33,384 nt of DNA from JBBQZL01 sp038207745 (GCA_038207745.1 JBBQZL010000004.1:1-33384); one strand, 5' to 3'; counted from the first letter of the stretch, positions 1 through 8,541 are shown. The notes: generated by a model from the letters alone, not told the origin. Numbers and translations: made by a program.

Positions 1-824
1 GACTTCAATCCGAAACCACATCGAGAGGACGACGTGTTCCGGCTGTCCTCTCGATCGCGGGCTCGGACTCAGGCGGTGGCGCTGGGATCCAGGCAGACCT
101 GAAGGCATTCGCGGCCTGCGGTGTCCACGGGATGACGGCGATCACCGCGATCACCGCGCAGAACACCGTCGGCGTGACACGAGTCGATCCGATCGATCCC
201 GAGATGATCATCGAGCAGGTGCGGATCGTGATCGCCGACATCGGTGTCGACGCGATCAAGATCGGAATGCTTGGCGATGTCGCGACGGTCGAGGCTGTGG
301 TCGCGGCTCTCGCGTTGGCCCCGGGCGTCCCGGTCGTGCTTGATCCGGTGATGGTCTCCGAGAGCGGGGCGGATCTGCTTATCCCAAGCGCCCGGCAACT
401 CGTCATCGACCTCGTCATCCCTCTGGCAACTGTCGTGACGCCGAATATCCCCGAGGCCATGGAGCTCAGTGGCCTGGGCGAGGATGCCGGTCAACGGGAG
501 CTGGCCGCGGCGATCCACAGGCTCGGGCCGACAAACGTCGTCGTCACGGGTGGGCACAGCGAGGACCTCACTGATCTCTATTTCGATGGCATCACGGCCA
601 CCGAGATCCCCGGCGAGCGCATGCCCGGCGACTCCGCGCACGGGTCCGGGTGTACCCATTCGTCGGTACTTGCGGCGCGTCTCGCCCTCGGTGACACACC
701 GCTTGAAGCTGCGATCGTCGCCAGGCGGATGGCGGGCGTGGCGGTGGGCCAGGGCCTGAGCGGCATCGGCCGCGGCGCGGGGCCCGTTGATGTGGTCGGA
801 CTGGACCCCGATCACGCTGCATAG
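1..824 (+). CDS. thiD: Hydroxymethylpyrimidine/phosphomethylpyrimidine kinase ThiD (5' partial)
   Basis: ThiD phosphorylates HMP and HMP-phosphate to HMP-diphosphate in cytosolic thiamine synthesis. The reading frame is open from the window edge (first full codon at base 3) with no ATG, GTG or TTG before the conserved core, so the true start lies upstream. The substrate/nucleotide-binding N-terminal motif GSDSGGGAGIQADLKAF begins about 18 residues into the visible part. The C-terminal anion-hole/catalytic motif of the ribokinase-like fold, HGSGCTHSS, is present with its cysteine. About 273 residues are visible, against a usual 260-280, so only a few residues are missing. The stop is TAG at 822-824. 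The gene is followed on the same strand by ilvD after about 70 bp. Any thiamine riboswitch would lie outside the window. Confidence 0.93.
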   Translation, partial: LQSETTSRGRRVPAVLSIAGSDSGGGAGIQADLKAFAACGVHGMTAITAITAQNTVGVTRVDPIDPEMIIEQVRIVIADIGVDAIKIGMLGDVATVEAVVAALALAPGVPVVLDPVMVSESGADLLIPSARQLVIDLVIPLATVVTPNIPEAMELSGLGEDAGQRELAAAIHRLGPTNVVVTGGHSEDLTDLYFDGITATEIPGERMPGDSAHGSGCTHSSVLAARLALGDTPLEAAIVARRMAGVAVGQGLSGIGRGAGPVDVVGLDPDHAA

Positions 825-894
825 ACTCTCCGTAACGCCAACTTCGAGACCGCGGCGCGGCACGGCCCGCCGCCAGGGACAGGTGAATAGCTCA

Positions 895-2589
895 GTGACC
901 GACGGCTCAACCTCCAGCAGCGAGTTTCCGCGACCGCGTTCGAGCGCCGTATTCGACGGCCCCGATCGCGCAGCTGCCCGCGCCTACATGAAGGGGATCG
1001 GCTTCGACGACGATGCCCTCAGTCGTCCCACGGTCGGGATCGCAAATACCTGGACCGAGGCAATGCCCTGCAACTTCAACCTCCGCGCGCTCGCCGAGCA
1101 CGTCAAGGAGGGCGTCCGCGCAGCCGGCGGCACCCCGATGGAGTTCAACACCGTCGCTGTCTCTGACGGAATCACCATGGGCACCGAGGGGATGAAGGCC
1201 TCGCTGGTCAGCCGAGAGGTCATCGCCGACTCGATCGAGCTGATGGCCCGCGGCTACCAGTTCGACGCGATCATCGCGCTCGGCGCATGCGACAAGACCC
1301 TCCCTGGTTGCGTCATGGCCCTGGCCCGCCTGGACGTCCCCTCGTTGCTTCTCTATGGCGGATCAATCGCCCCCGGAAGCTGGCATGGCAAGGACGTGAC
1401 GATCGTCGACCTCTTCGAGGCGATGGGTGCCCACGCCGCCGGCAACATGAGTGACGAGGACCTCCTTGACCTCGAGAACGTCGCGAGCCCCGGCGCCGGT
1501 GCCAGCGGTGGCCAGTTCACGGCAAACACGATGGCCTGCGCATTCGAGGCACTCGGGATATCTCCCGGTGGCTCCTCGATGGTCCCGGCTGAGGACCCGA
1601 CAAAGGACAAGGTCGCTGAACAGATCGGCCGCCTGGTCATGAACGTCCTCAGGGAGGACCTCAAGCCCAGCAGGATCATCACGAAGGACTCGCTCGAGAA
1701 CGCGATCGCCTGCGTTTGCGCCTCCGGCGGCTCGACCAACGGTGTCCTTCACCTGCTGGCCGTCGCCAAGGAGGCCGGCGTCGAACTCGAGATCGACGAC
1801 TTCGAGCGGATCTCCAGAAAGACCCCACTGCTCGCCGACCTGAAGCCCGGCGGCAGATTCGTCGCCACGGATCTCTATGCGGCCGGCGGCGTTCCCCTGA
1901 TTCTGAGCCGTCTCGAAGAGGCAGGTCTGCTCCATTCCGATGCCATCACGGTGACCGGAAGGACCATCGGGGAAGAAGCAGCCAAGGCAACCGAGAAAGA
2001 AGGGCAGGAGGTTGTCCGTCCCGTGGCTGACCCGGTCAAGGCGACCGGTGGCCTCGCGATCCTCCGAGGCAACATCGCGCCGGAAGGTGCCGTCGTCAAG
2101 CTGGCGGGCACCGAACGCCGCGGTCAGACTGGTACTGCCCGAGTCTTTGAATCTGAACAGGACTGCTTCAAGGCGGTCAAGTCACAGGCGATCAAGGCGG
2201 GTGACGTGATCGTGATCCGCAACGAGGGCCCGGCGGGTGGACCGGGGATGCGCGAGATGCTCCAGGTGACAGCAGCCATCGTCGGCGAGGGGCTCGGCGA
2301 GGACGTCGCCCTGATCACCGATGGTCGGTTCTCGGGCGCCACCCGCGGAATGATGATCGGCCACGTTGCGCCTGAGGCCGTCAAGGGCGGTCCGATCGGC
2401 GCGCTTCGCGACGGCGATCAGATCACCCTTGACATCGACAAGCGTCTGATCGAGGTCAACCTCACCGACGAGGAGATCGCCCAGCGCCTGACCGAATACC
2501 AGGCGCCAGAACCGGTCTACACCCGCGGCGTCCTGGCGAAGTACGCGGCGACGGTCAGCTCAGCGTCAATCGGCGCGATAACCGGCTGA
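895..2589 (+). CDS. ilvD: Dihydroxy-acid dehydratase IlvD
   Basis: IlvD dehydrates 2,3-dihydroxy-isovalerate and -methylvalerate to the 2-keto acids in valine and isoleucine synthesis, using an Fe-S cluster and Mg2+. Family motifs are clear: MPCNFN, GACDKTLPG, SGGQFTANTMA, CASGGSTNGVLH and ITDGRFSGATRG. The three cluster cysteines sit in the PCN, ACDKTLPG and CASGGSTN segments. The frame is open back to an ATG at 787 inside thiD, but I prefer GTG at 895 because AGGTGA lies 8 nt before it and the family core starts soon after; this gives 564 residues, a normal family length. It runs convergently into the hydrolase gene, with 8 bp between the two stops. Confidence 0.95.
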   Translation: MTDGSTSSSEFPRPRSSAVFDGPDRAAARAYMKGIGFDDDALSRPTVGIANTWTEAMPCNFNLRALAEHVKEGVRAAGGTPMEFNTVAVSDGITMGTEGMKASLVSREVIADSIELMARGYQFDAIIALGACDKTLPGCVMALARLDVPSLLLYGGSIAPGSWHGKDVTIVDLFEAMGAHAAGNMSDEDLLDLENVASPGAGASGGQFTANTMACAFEALGISPGGSSMVPAEDPTKDKVAEQIGRLVMNVLREDLKPSRIITKDSLENAIACVCASGGSTNGVLHLLAVAKEAGVELEIDDFERISRKTPLLADLKPGGRFVATDLYAAGGVPLILSRLEEAGLLHSDAITVTGRTIGEEAAKATEKEGQEVVRPVADPVKATGGLAILRGNIAPEGAVVKLAGTERRGQTGTARVFESEQDCFKAVKSQAIKAGDVIVIRNEGPAGGPGMREMLQVTAAIVGEGLGEDVALITDGRFSGATRGMMIGHVAPEAVKGGPIGALRDGDQITLDIDKRLIEVNLTDEEIAQRLTEYQAPEPVYTRGVLAKYAATVSSASIGAITG

Positions 2590-2597
2590 TCGGCAAG

Positions 2598-3515
2598 TCA
2601 GGCTCGGCCGGCCTGTACGGGGACCTTCTTCTCGTCGAGAAACCTCGCGACCACATGGTTGAAGCGGGCCGGTCTCTCCAGCATCGGAACATGACCGGTT
2701 CTCTCGAAGATCTCAAGGCGTGATCCGGCGATCCTGCGGTGATAGCTGAGCGCAGCCGATACTGGCACCAGGCGATCCTTCATACCCCAGACGATCAGGA
2801 TCGGTGTGGTGATCTCGGAGAGCCGGTGGCGGTCGTCGTAGCCGACCAGCGTCTTCAGCGCATCAGCAAACCCCGGGCTGCGCAATGCGGGCTCAACCTG
2901 TTCCCAGAGCAGCTCCGGACGAATCCGGTCGGCCCTGTGGATGATGCCCTGGAAGGCGGCTCGCCTGATCCGCGGCCTGAGCAACGCAAGCCGGGAGTAC
3001 CTGGCGAGCGCCGGCCCGGCCATCTGCCCGACCCGGCCGACGATCGCGGTCCGCTCGGCCTGGATCTCCGCAAAGCTGACCCCGGCGGCAGAGACCAGCA
3101 CCAGAGCAGCAAAGCGCCCGGGACGCTGGATCTCGGCCTCGGTGGCGATGAACCCGCCCATCGAGTGCCCGATCAGGGCTCCGCAGTCTTCGACGCCGAT
3201 CGCGTCGAGAAAGTCATGGAGCATCCGGCCATATCTCGGCATATCGATTGTCCAATCGGGAAGCGGGCTGTCACCAAATCCGGGCAGATCAAGCGCGATC
3301 ACGCGATGTTGCCTGGCGAAATGGGGCATGTTCTCGAGCCAGTTCTGCCAGCAGCCCGAGAGGCCGTGAACGAAGACCATCGGAGGCCCCTCGCCGATCT
3401 CGGTGTAGTGGACAGTCGCCCCGGGGAGTTCGACATCTTGGAGATGCGGCCGCCAATCGATCTTCAGCCACTCCGGATCCGGGTCTCCATAGTCGTCGTT
3501 GAGTCCGATCTGCAT
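2598..3515 (-). CDS. Alpha/beta-fold hydrolase
   Basis: A soluble alpha/beta hydrolase of 305 residues. Seen: the oxyanion-hole motif VFVHGLSGCWQNW, the nucleophile elbow GHSMGG (Ser), an acidic residue in WGMKDRLVP and the catalytic His in GHVPMLE, in canonical order, with a helical cap between elbow and acid. No signal peptide is seen. The open frame extends upstream to 3635, but that overlaps the divergent gene starting at 3608; ATG at 3513-3515 (protein begins MQIGLNDDYG) is the better start, although no strong ribosome-binding site is visible. Members of this family hydrolyse esters, epoxides or C-C bonds, and the substrate cannot be told from sequence. It does not share a transcript with its neighbours: it is convergent with ilvD and divergent from the SDR gene. 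Confidence 0.85.
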   Translation of the reverse strand: MQIGLNDDYGDPDPEWLKIDWRPHLQDVELPGATVHYTEIGEGPPMVFVHGLSGCWQNWLENMPHFARQHRVIALDLPGFGDSPLPDWTIDMPRYGRMLHDFLDAIGVEDCGALIGHSMGGFIATEAEIQRPGRFAALVLVSAAGVSFAEIQAERTAIVGRVGQMAGPALARYSRLALLRPRIRRAAFQGIIHRADRIRPELLWEQVEPALRSPGFADALKTLVGYDDRHRLSEITTPILIVWGMKDRLVPVSAALSYHRRIAGSRLEIFERTGHVPMLERPARFNHVVARFLDEKKVPVQAGRA

Positions 3516-3607
3516 CCCCCAGAAGATAGCCCGACGATGCTCAGGGTCCTTCGGTGGCAGAATCAGGAGAAGGGACGCCACAGGAATGTCGTGAGGAGAA
3601 TTGATCA

Positions 3608-4753
3608 GTGAGTGAGAAACCAAAGGGACGCGCATGCCGGGTCCTTGTCACGGGTCTGTCGACCTATTGGGGAGGGCGGCTGGCACAGGCGCTGGAATCA
3701 TTTCCGGAGGTCGAGGCGATCATCGGCGTGGATTCGAAAGAGCCGACCGTGGAGCTGTCACGCACCGAGTTCGTCAAGATCGGAACCGAGCACTCGCTGA
3801 TCGAGCGGATCGTCTCCGCGGCAGACGTTGACACCCTGATCGATACCCGCCTCGCCGTCGACTCGATTGTCGCCTCGGAGCACAATGTCGGCGAGTCGAA
3901 CGTGATCGGAACCCTCAACATCCTTGCCGCCTGCTCTGCGGAGAACTCCCCAGTCCGCCGGCTCATATTCAAGAGCACCGGGCACTGGTATGGCTGCACG
4001 CAGAGCGACCCCGCCTTCTTCACAGAGGAGATGAGCCGGCGCGACCCGCCGACCACCCAGGTCGAGCGGGATGTCGTCGAGACGGAGGCGGCGGTTGCCG
4101 ACTTCGCCGAGAAGCGGCCCGGGGTCACCGTCACCGTGCTGCGCTGCGCAAATGTCCTGGGTCCGGGCGTTGACACGTCTCACACCCGTTTCTTCTCGTT
4201 GCCCGCCGTGCCAATGGTGCTCGGCTTCGACCCGCGCTGCCAATTCGTCCATGAGGATGACGTGGTCCATGCGCTCGAGCACGCGGCATTCAACGATCTC
4301 CCGGGCACGTTCAATGTTGCCGGCGAAGGAGTGCTGGCGCTGAGCGAGGTGATCGGGCTGCTCGGCAAACAGCCACTTCCGATCCTCCCTCCCTGGGGGA
4401 CGGGTCTCTTCATCAGCGCGCTGGGCCGGCTCGGCTTCCCTGTTCCAAAGGAGATGATCAACCAACTCAGATTCGGCAGGGGACTGGACAATCGCCTATT
4501 TCGATCAACCGGCTTCGAGTACAAATTCAGCTCTCGGGAGACTGTGCTTCAACTCGGCAGCCATCTGCGCGTCAATCCCGTGATCGCAGGGACGCGGGAG
4601 CCCTACCGGTACGAGCGGGAGGTCGAGGAGTTTCTGCGCTGGAGCCCTCATGTTCGGGGTTCGACCGGCTCGAGGAGGGTTGGTCGCGAGGACGCGGCGA
4701 TGTTTGACCCTTCGCCGCCGATCCCGGATGAGACGGAAGAGGACGCCGATTAG
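3608..4753 (+). CDS. NAD-dependent epimerase/dehydratase-like SDR protein (GalE2-like)
   Basis: An extended-SDR Rossmann protein of 381 residues. The dinucleotide-binding loop VLVTGLSTYWGGRLA is at residues 12-26. The downstream segments LGFDPRCQFVHEDDV and GTFNVAGEGVL are typical of a group of actinobacterial proteins annotated GalE2-like (I recall mycobacterial Rv0501 as close). The canonical SDR catalytic pair YxxxK is not where expected: the region reads TTQVERDVVETE, with neither Tyr nor Lys. It may therefore bind NAD(P) without classic epimerase chemistry, a property the related mycobacterial proteins seem to share. The GTG start at 3608 has AGGAG 9 nt upstream (3594-3598). The last 40 residues are acidic and low-complexity. 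The substrate is unknown. Confidence 0.8.
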   Translation: MSEKPKGRACRVLVTGLSTYWGGRLAQALESFPEVEAIIGVDSKEPTVELSRTEFVKIGTEHSLIERIVSAADVDTLIDTRLAVDSIVASEHNVGESNVIGTLNILAACSAENSPVRRLIFKSTGHWYGCTQSDPAFFTEEMSRRDPPTTQVERDVVETEAAVADFAEKRPGVTVTVLRCANVLGPGVDTSHTRFFSLPAVPMVLGFDPRCQFVHEDDVVHALEHAAFNDLPGTFNVAGEGVLALSEVIGLLGKQPLPILPPWGTGLFISALGRLGFPVPKEMINQLRFGRGLDNRLFRSTGFEYKFSSRETVLQLGSHLRVNPVIAGTREPYRYEREVEEFLRWSPHVRGSTGSRRVGREDAAMFDPSPPIPDETEEDAD

Positions 4754-4879
4754 CCTCGATCGCCAGTGCTCATCGGGCACCGCAAAAGGACTTGCAAAGC
4801 AGCGGTTTCGGAGGTACGCCGATCGACGTGCCTAAACTCTCTTGAACCGATATCCCGCCATGGAAGCGAGTAAGGCAGT

Positions 4880-5995
4880 ATGGGCAGCGATTCAGAAGAG
4901 GGCTTTTTCGCAGACGGCTACGCCAACCCCGACGATGGTGGCTCCGGCGGGGGCGGTCATCGGTGGATTCTCATGGTCGGCGTCTTCCTCCTGGTCCTTG
5001 TGATCGGCGGCGGAGTCGCCGCCTACGCGGTGGACAGCTCCCAGAAGGACCAGATCGCCGATGGCATCAAGATCGGCGGTGTCGACGTCGGCGGTCAAAA
5101 CGCCGCAGACGCGAAGGCCATGCTCGAGCGAAAGCTCGTGATTCCGCTCAACAAGCCGCTCCGCGTCAACTTCGACGGCAACAATTGGACGCTCCCGGCG
5201 GCAAGGCTCAAGGTCAGCGACGATATCGACCGGGCGATCGACAAGGCTTTGGCTGCCAGTCGTTCCGGCGGCATGCCAAACAGGCTGATCCGGTACATCA
5301 CGGGCGAAAAGGTCAAGAAGACGATCTCGCCCGATGTCACCTACTCGCAGCAGGCCGTCAACGAGTTTGTCCGCCGGATCTCCGGTGATGTCAATCGCGA
5401 CCCCCAGAACGCCTCGATCGCGGCCACGGGGGACTCGCTCAACGTCGTGCCCGGCAAGCCCGGCCTCGAGGTTCGCGACAACGATCTGACCAATAAGCTC
5501 AAGAAGGCTGCCGTGACCCTGACCGGCACCCGCTCGATCGCGCTGAAGACGCAAGAGACGCAGCCGAAGGTCGGAACCAGGAACGTCGCCAAGGACTATC
5601 CGGTCTACCTGACGCTCGATCGGGCCAATTACAAGCTCAGCGTCTGGAATGACCTGAAGCTGACCAAGTCCTACACGGTCGCCGTCGGCCAGGCCGGGCT
5701 GGAGACACCCGCCGGGCTCTACCACATCCAGGACAAGCAGGTTGACCCTGTCTGGACCGTGCCGAACTCGGCATGGGCCGGCGACATGGCTGGTCAGGTG
5801 GTTCCCGGAGGCACTCCTGAGAACCCGCTCAAGGCCCGCTGGATGGGGATCTTCGACGGTGCGGGCATCCACGGCACCGATGAGACCTATTCGCTCGGCA
5901 GCGCTGTGTCGCATGGCTGTGTGCGGATGGGGATTCCCGACGTGATCGACCTCTATGACCGGGTCGACGTGGGCACGCCGATCTACATCGGCTAG
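4880..5995 (+). CDS. L,D-transpeptidase with peptidoglycan-binding domain (YkuD family)
   Basis: A membrane-anchored L,D-transpeptidase of 371 residues, expected to make 3-3 peptidoglycan crosslinks or attach proteins outside the membrane. Domain order: a short Gly/Asp-rich cytoplasmic N-terminus; one membrane segment at about 28-50 (ILMVGVFLLVLVIGGGVAAYAV); a PG_binding_4-like domain at about 60-230 including GIKIGGVDVGGQNAADAKAML; then the YkuD domain from about 240. The catalytic motif is present with HGTDETYSLGSAVSHGCVRM at the end, catalytic Cys at residue 347. The ATG at 4880 is preceded only by a weak, close AAGG. TAAACT at 4833-4838 is a plausible -10 box. It is a single gene with flanking gaps of 126 bp and 50 bp. 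Confidence 0.9.
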   Translation: MGSDSEEGFFADGYANPDDGGSGGGGHRWILMVGVFLLVLVIGGGVAAYAVDSSQKDQIADGIKIGGVDVGGQNAADAKAMLERKLVIPLNKPLRVNFDGNNWTLPAARLKVSDDIDRAIDKALAASRSGGMPNRLIRYITGEKVKKTISPDVTYSQQAVNEFVRRISGDVNRDPQNASIAATGDSLNVVPGKPGLEVRDNDLTNKLKKAAVTLTGTRSIALKTQETQPKVGTRNVAKDYPVYLTLDRANYKLSVWNDLKLTKSYTVAVGQAGLETPAGLYHIQDKQVDPVWTVPNSAWAGDMAGQVVPGGTPENPLKARWMGIFDGAGIHGTDETYSLGSAVSHGCVRMGIPDVIDLYDRVDVGTPIYIG

Positions 5996-6045
5996 GACGC
6001 GGGCGCTCGGCAGGCAAACGCCTCTGCGCGGCGAAGATCATCCGC

Positions 6046-6933
6046 ATGAACTGGGATCAGGCCAGACAGTCGTTCGATGCCGATCTCGGTGCTCGCAGTG
6101 CCGCCGAACGGACGCGGCGCGCCTATGCGGTGGATCTCGATCAGTTTGCAACCTGGGCCGGCCATCTGGACAGGCAACCCGAGGACATCACCTACCGCGA
6201 TGTCCGTCGCTTTGCCGCCGGTCTCTCGACCCAGGGTTGCGCGGCTTCCACCGTTGCGAGAAAGCTTGCGGCGGTGAGAAGCCTCTTCGACTTCATGGTC
6301 CGCACCGAGCGGATCACCCAGAACCCGGCAAACCTGGTCTCGAGCCCCAGGCGGGAGTCAAAGCTGCCCCGGGTGCTGGATAGGGAGCAGATCACCACGC
6401 TGCTCGAACGAATTCCGACCGATACTCCGCTGAGGACACGAGATCGGGCGATGCTTGAGCTCGCCTACTCCTGTGGATTGCGGTGTGAGGAGATCGTCAA
6501 CTTCGATGAGAGCTGGGTCGACTTCGATTCTGAGCAGATACGGGTGCTGGGAAAGGGCTCCAGGGAGCGGATCCTGCCGATTGGAGAACCCGCCCAGAGG
6601 GCTCTTGAGCGCTACCTCTCGAGGTCTCGGCCGGTCCTGCTCGAGAACCCGGATGAGTCGGCGCTGTTTCTCTCGAAGTCCGGGAGGAGGCTGTCACCTT
6701 CCGATGTCACCCGACGCCTCGGTATCTGGGTTCGCGAGGCCGCCCTTGCCGGCGGGGTTTCTCCCCACGCGCTGCGACATTCCTTTGCGACCCACCTTCT
6801 GGAAGGCGGCGCGGATCTGCGCAGCATCCAGGAGCTGCTTGGACACTCTTCCATCTCCACAACCCAGATCTACACGCGAGTAGATGCGGCACGATTGCGA
6901 GGACAGTACGCTTATGCGCATCCCAGAGCATGA
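6046..6933 (+). CDS. xerC: Tyrosine site-specific recombinase (XerC/XerD type)
   Basis: A 295-residue tyrosine recombinase that should resolve chromosome dimers at a dif-like site, acting as a cytoplasmic DNA strand transferase. The N-terminal SAM-like core-binding domain covers about 1-90 and the catalytic domain about 105-290. All active-site residues are visible: Arg146 (CGLRCEE), Lys170 (VLGKGSRER), His241 and Arg244 (HALRHSFATH), His267 (LLGHSSISTTQIY) and the nucleophile Tyr276. Length and lack of extra domains fit a housekeeping Xer protein rather than a phage integrase. XerC and XerD cannot be separated from one sequence, so the symbol is tentative. The sigma-factor gene follows after 83 bp on the same strand. 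The start is ATG at 6046, with a poor ribosome-binding site. Confidence 0.88.
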   Translation: MNWDQARQSFDADLGARSAAERTRRAYAVDLDQFATWAGHLDRQPEDITYRDVRRFAAGLSTQGCAASTVARKLAAVRSLFDFMVRTERITQNPANLVSSPRRESKLPRVLDREQITTLLERIPTDTPLRTRDRAMLELAYSCGLRCEEIVNFDESWVDFDSEQIRVLGKGSRERILPIGEPAQRALERYLSRSRPVLLENPDESALFLSKSGRRLSPSDVTRRLGIWVREAALAGGVSPHALRHSFATHLLEGGADLRSIQELLGHSSISTTQIYTRVDAARLRGQYAYAHPRA

Positions 6934-7016
6934 ATCTGGATTCCACCCGAGGCAAGCAGGGACGATCGACAACGGCGCAACGATCGCATTTCGCTTGATC
7001 GGAGCGAAGTAGGCAT

Positions 7017-7793
7017 ATGAACACAGGTGTAAAAGAGGTGGAGCTGCGAGATCTGTGGCGCCGCTACAAGAACGATGGGGACCCCGCCGCGCGTGAACGG
7101 CTCGTGGTCGCCTACTCGCCGATGGTCAAATTCGTTGCCGGCAGGCTCGGTGCAGGTCTGCCTTCGCACGTCGACGACGCCGATCTGATCTCGTACGGGT
7201 TGGTCGGGCTGATCGGGGCGATCGAGCGCTTCGAGCCTGATCGTCAGATCAAGTTCGAGACATACGCGATGACCCGTATCCGCGGGGCGATTATCGATGA
7301 ACTCCGCTCGCTGGATTGGGTTCCCCGTTCGGTGCGCGCGCGAGCACGCGAGATCGAGGCCGCGCAGGCGAAGCTCGAGTACGAGCTGCAGAGGGCGCCC
7401 ACCGAGGCCGAGCTTGCAGCAAGGCTGAAGATGTCTGATTCCGAGCTGCAATCCGCGCTGCTCGAGATCGCGAATTCCTCCGTCTATGCCCTTGATGAGC
7501 TGTGGACCGTCTCGGATTCGTCCGGCGACCAGGTTTCGCTCCTCGACACGCTCCCGGATAGATCGGCTGTTGATCCGCAGGATGCGCTCGCGAGCTCAGA
7601 GGTCAAGGATCGGCTTGCCGAGGCGATCTCGTCGCTGCCCGAGCGTGAGCAGCTCGTCGTTGCGCTCTACTACTACGAGAGCCTGACCCTGCGGGAGATC
7701 GGTGAGGTTCTCGGAGTGACCGAATCACGCGTGTCCCAGCTTCACACCAAGGCCGTGATGAGGCTCAAGTCTCAGATGCAGCACCCGGATTGA
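7017..7793 (+). CDS. whiG: RNA polymerase sigma factor, FliA/WhiG family
   Basis: An alternative sigma-70-family factor of 258 residues. Region 2 covers about 30-105 and includes the core-binding stretch DLISYGLVGLIGAIERFEP and the -10-recognition/melting part KFETYAMTRIRGAIIDELRSLDWVPRSVR, which is diagnostic of the FliA/WhiG group. Region 3 covers about 110-175, and region 4, with the -35-recognition helix LTLREIGEVLGVTESRVSQLHTKAVMRL, about 205-250. In actinobacteria the homologue WhiG controls sporulation genes; in motile bacteria FliA controls flagellar genes. No flagellar genes occur in the window, so the whiG symbol is a family-level choice. The stop overlaps the start of the RNase H gene (TTGA), implying co-translation. 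Confidence 0.88.
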   Translation: MNTGVKEVELRDLWRRYKNDGDPAARERLVVAYSPMVKFVAGRLGAGLPSHVDDADLISYGLVGLIGAIERFEPDRQIKFETYAMTRIRGAIIDELRSLDWVPRSVRARAREIEAAQAKLEYELQRAPTEAELAARLKMSDSELQSALLEIANSSVYALDELWTVSDSSGDQVSLLDTLPDRSAVDPQDALASSEVKDRLAEAISSLPEREQLVVALYYYESLTLREIGEVLGVTESRVSQLHTKAVMRLKSQMQHPD

Positions 7794-8206
7794 GTTCCTC
7801 CACGGTGGAGCGCGTGATCGTCAACGTCGATGGCGGGTCCCGGGGCAACCCCGGGCCTGCCGGTATCGGTGTCGTGGTGCGCTCGGATGACGGAGAAATC
7901 ATCGACGAGGCGGGGGAGACGATCGGAACAGCGACCAACAACGTCGCCGAATACCGGGCCGTCCTATTGGGCATCGAGCATGCAAGAGCCCTGGGGGCCG
8001 ACTCGATCGAATTGGTCGGGGACTCCGAGCTGATCGTCAGGCAGATCAACGGCCGGTACAAGGTCAAGGACGCTGCCCTCCGCGAATTGCACGCGCAGGT
8101 GCACGCCGCGCTTTCCAGCTTCTCGAGCTGGTCAATCCGTCATGTGCGCCGCGACGAGAATGTAGAAGCGGATCGACTCGTCAACGTCGCGCTTGACTCA
8201 GCCTGA
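7790..8206 (+). CDS. RNase HI-like ribonuclease
   Basis: A compact RNase H-fold protein of 138 residues, expected to cut RNA in RNA:DNA hybrids with two divalent metals. The four acidic catalytic positions are visible in order: Asp in NVDGGSRGNPG, Glu in NNVAEYRAVLLG, Asp in LVGDSELIVRQI and Asp in NVEADRLVN. The fold ends after the last motif, with no C-terminal phosphatase domain as seen in some actinobacterial fusions. The TTG start at 7790 overlaps the sigma-factor TGA; in-frame GTG codons at 7805 and 7814 are alternatives, since no strong ribosome-binding site decides the start. The last codons contain the -35 element of the tRNA promoter. Confidence 0.87.
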   Translation: MSSSTVERVIVNVDGGSRGNPGPAGIGVVVRSDDGEIIDEAGETIGTATNNVAEYRAVLLGIEHARALGADSIELVGDSELIVRQINGRYKVKDAALRELHAQVHAALSSFSSWSIRHVRRDENVEADRLVNVALDSA

Positions 8207-8219
8207 CCCCGGCTATACT
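8193..8219 (+). promoter_or_regulatory. Promoter of the tRNA-Gly/tRNA-Cys genes
   Basis: TTGACT at 8193-8198 and TATACT at 8214-8219, separated by 15 bp, form a near-consensus housekeeping-sigma promoter 11 bp before tRNA-Gly. The -35 box lies inside the last codons of the RNase H gene. The spacer is slightly shorter than the usual 17 bp. Confidence 0.7.
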
Positions 8220-8229
8220 CGCTGCCCTT

Positions 8230-8303
8230 GCGGCTGTAGCTCAGTTGGCTAGAGCGTCTGCTTGCCATGCAGAAGGTCGAGGGTTCGAGTCCCTTCAGCC
8301 GCT
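8230..8303 (+). tRNA. tRNA-Gly (GCC)
   Basis: A full cloverleaf can be folded by hand. The acceptor stem GCGGCTG (8230-8236) pairs with CAGCCGC (8296-8302). The D arm has GCTC/GAGC, the anticodon stem is TCTGC/GCAGA with loop TTGCCAT (anticodon GCC), and the T arm is GAGGG TTCGAGT CCCTT. The discriminator is U, as expected for glycine. CCA is not encoded. Confidence 0.97.
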
Positions 8304-8316
8304 TCGCCGGGATCGC

Positions 8317-8339
8317 CGGACGGGGTCCCGCCCCGTCCG
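8317..8339 (+). other. GC-rich hairpin between tRNA-Gly and tRNA-Cys
   Basis: CGGACGGGG (8317-8325) and CCCCGTCCG (8331-8339) form a perfect 9-bp stem with a 5-nt loop TCCCG. No U-tract follows, so it is not a classic intrinsic terminator. It could be a processing, pausing or attenuation structure in the tRNA precursor. Confidence 0.6.
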
Positions 8340-8359
8340 CGCCGATCCGTCGGCGTCCC

Positions 8360-8430
8360 GGCGCCTTGGCGGAGTGGTTACGCAGCGGCCTGCAAAGCCG
8401 TTTACACCGGTTCGACTCCGGTAGGCGCCT
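8360..8430 (+). tRNA. tRNA-Cys (GCA)
   Basis: The acceptor stem GGCGCCT (8360-8366) pairs with AGGCGCC (8423-8429), with discriminator U at 8430. The anticodon stem is GCGGC/GCCGT with loop CTGCAAA (anticodon GCA, U33 present). The T arm is ACCGG TTCGACT CCGGT. CCA is not encoded. It probably shares a transcript with tRNA-Gly 56 bp upstream. Confidence 0.97.
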
Positions 8431-8487
8431 TGAGCTAAGCGACCTCGGCGGAGGTTTGTGGCGGCTGTGACTTGAAATGGTCCGCGG

Positions 8488-8541
8488 CTCAAGGTAGCTT
8501 GAGACCTTGAGTAATTTGGATCGACTGCCTCGCTTGAGGCA
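8488..8541 (+). repeat. Cluster of CTTGAG/CTCAAG hexamers with two hairpins
   Basis: The leader of the secreted-protein gene has CTCAAG at 8488-8493 and CTTGAG at 8498-8503, 8506-8511 and 8533-8538. The first two form a hairpin with loop GTAG. TGCCTC/GAGGCA (8526-8541) forms a second hairpin with loop GCTT just before the G-rich ribosome-binding site. This could be an operator, an RNA leader structure or chance. Confidence 0.4.

Noticed and set aside
6046..6933. Phage-type integrase
   Set aside because: Length, domain order and context match a chromosomal XerC/D protein, with no phage genes or repeats nearby.
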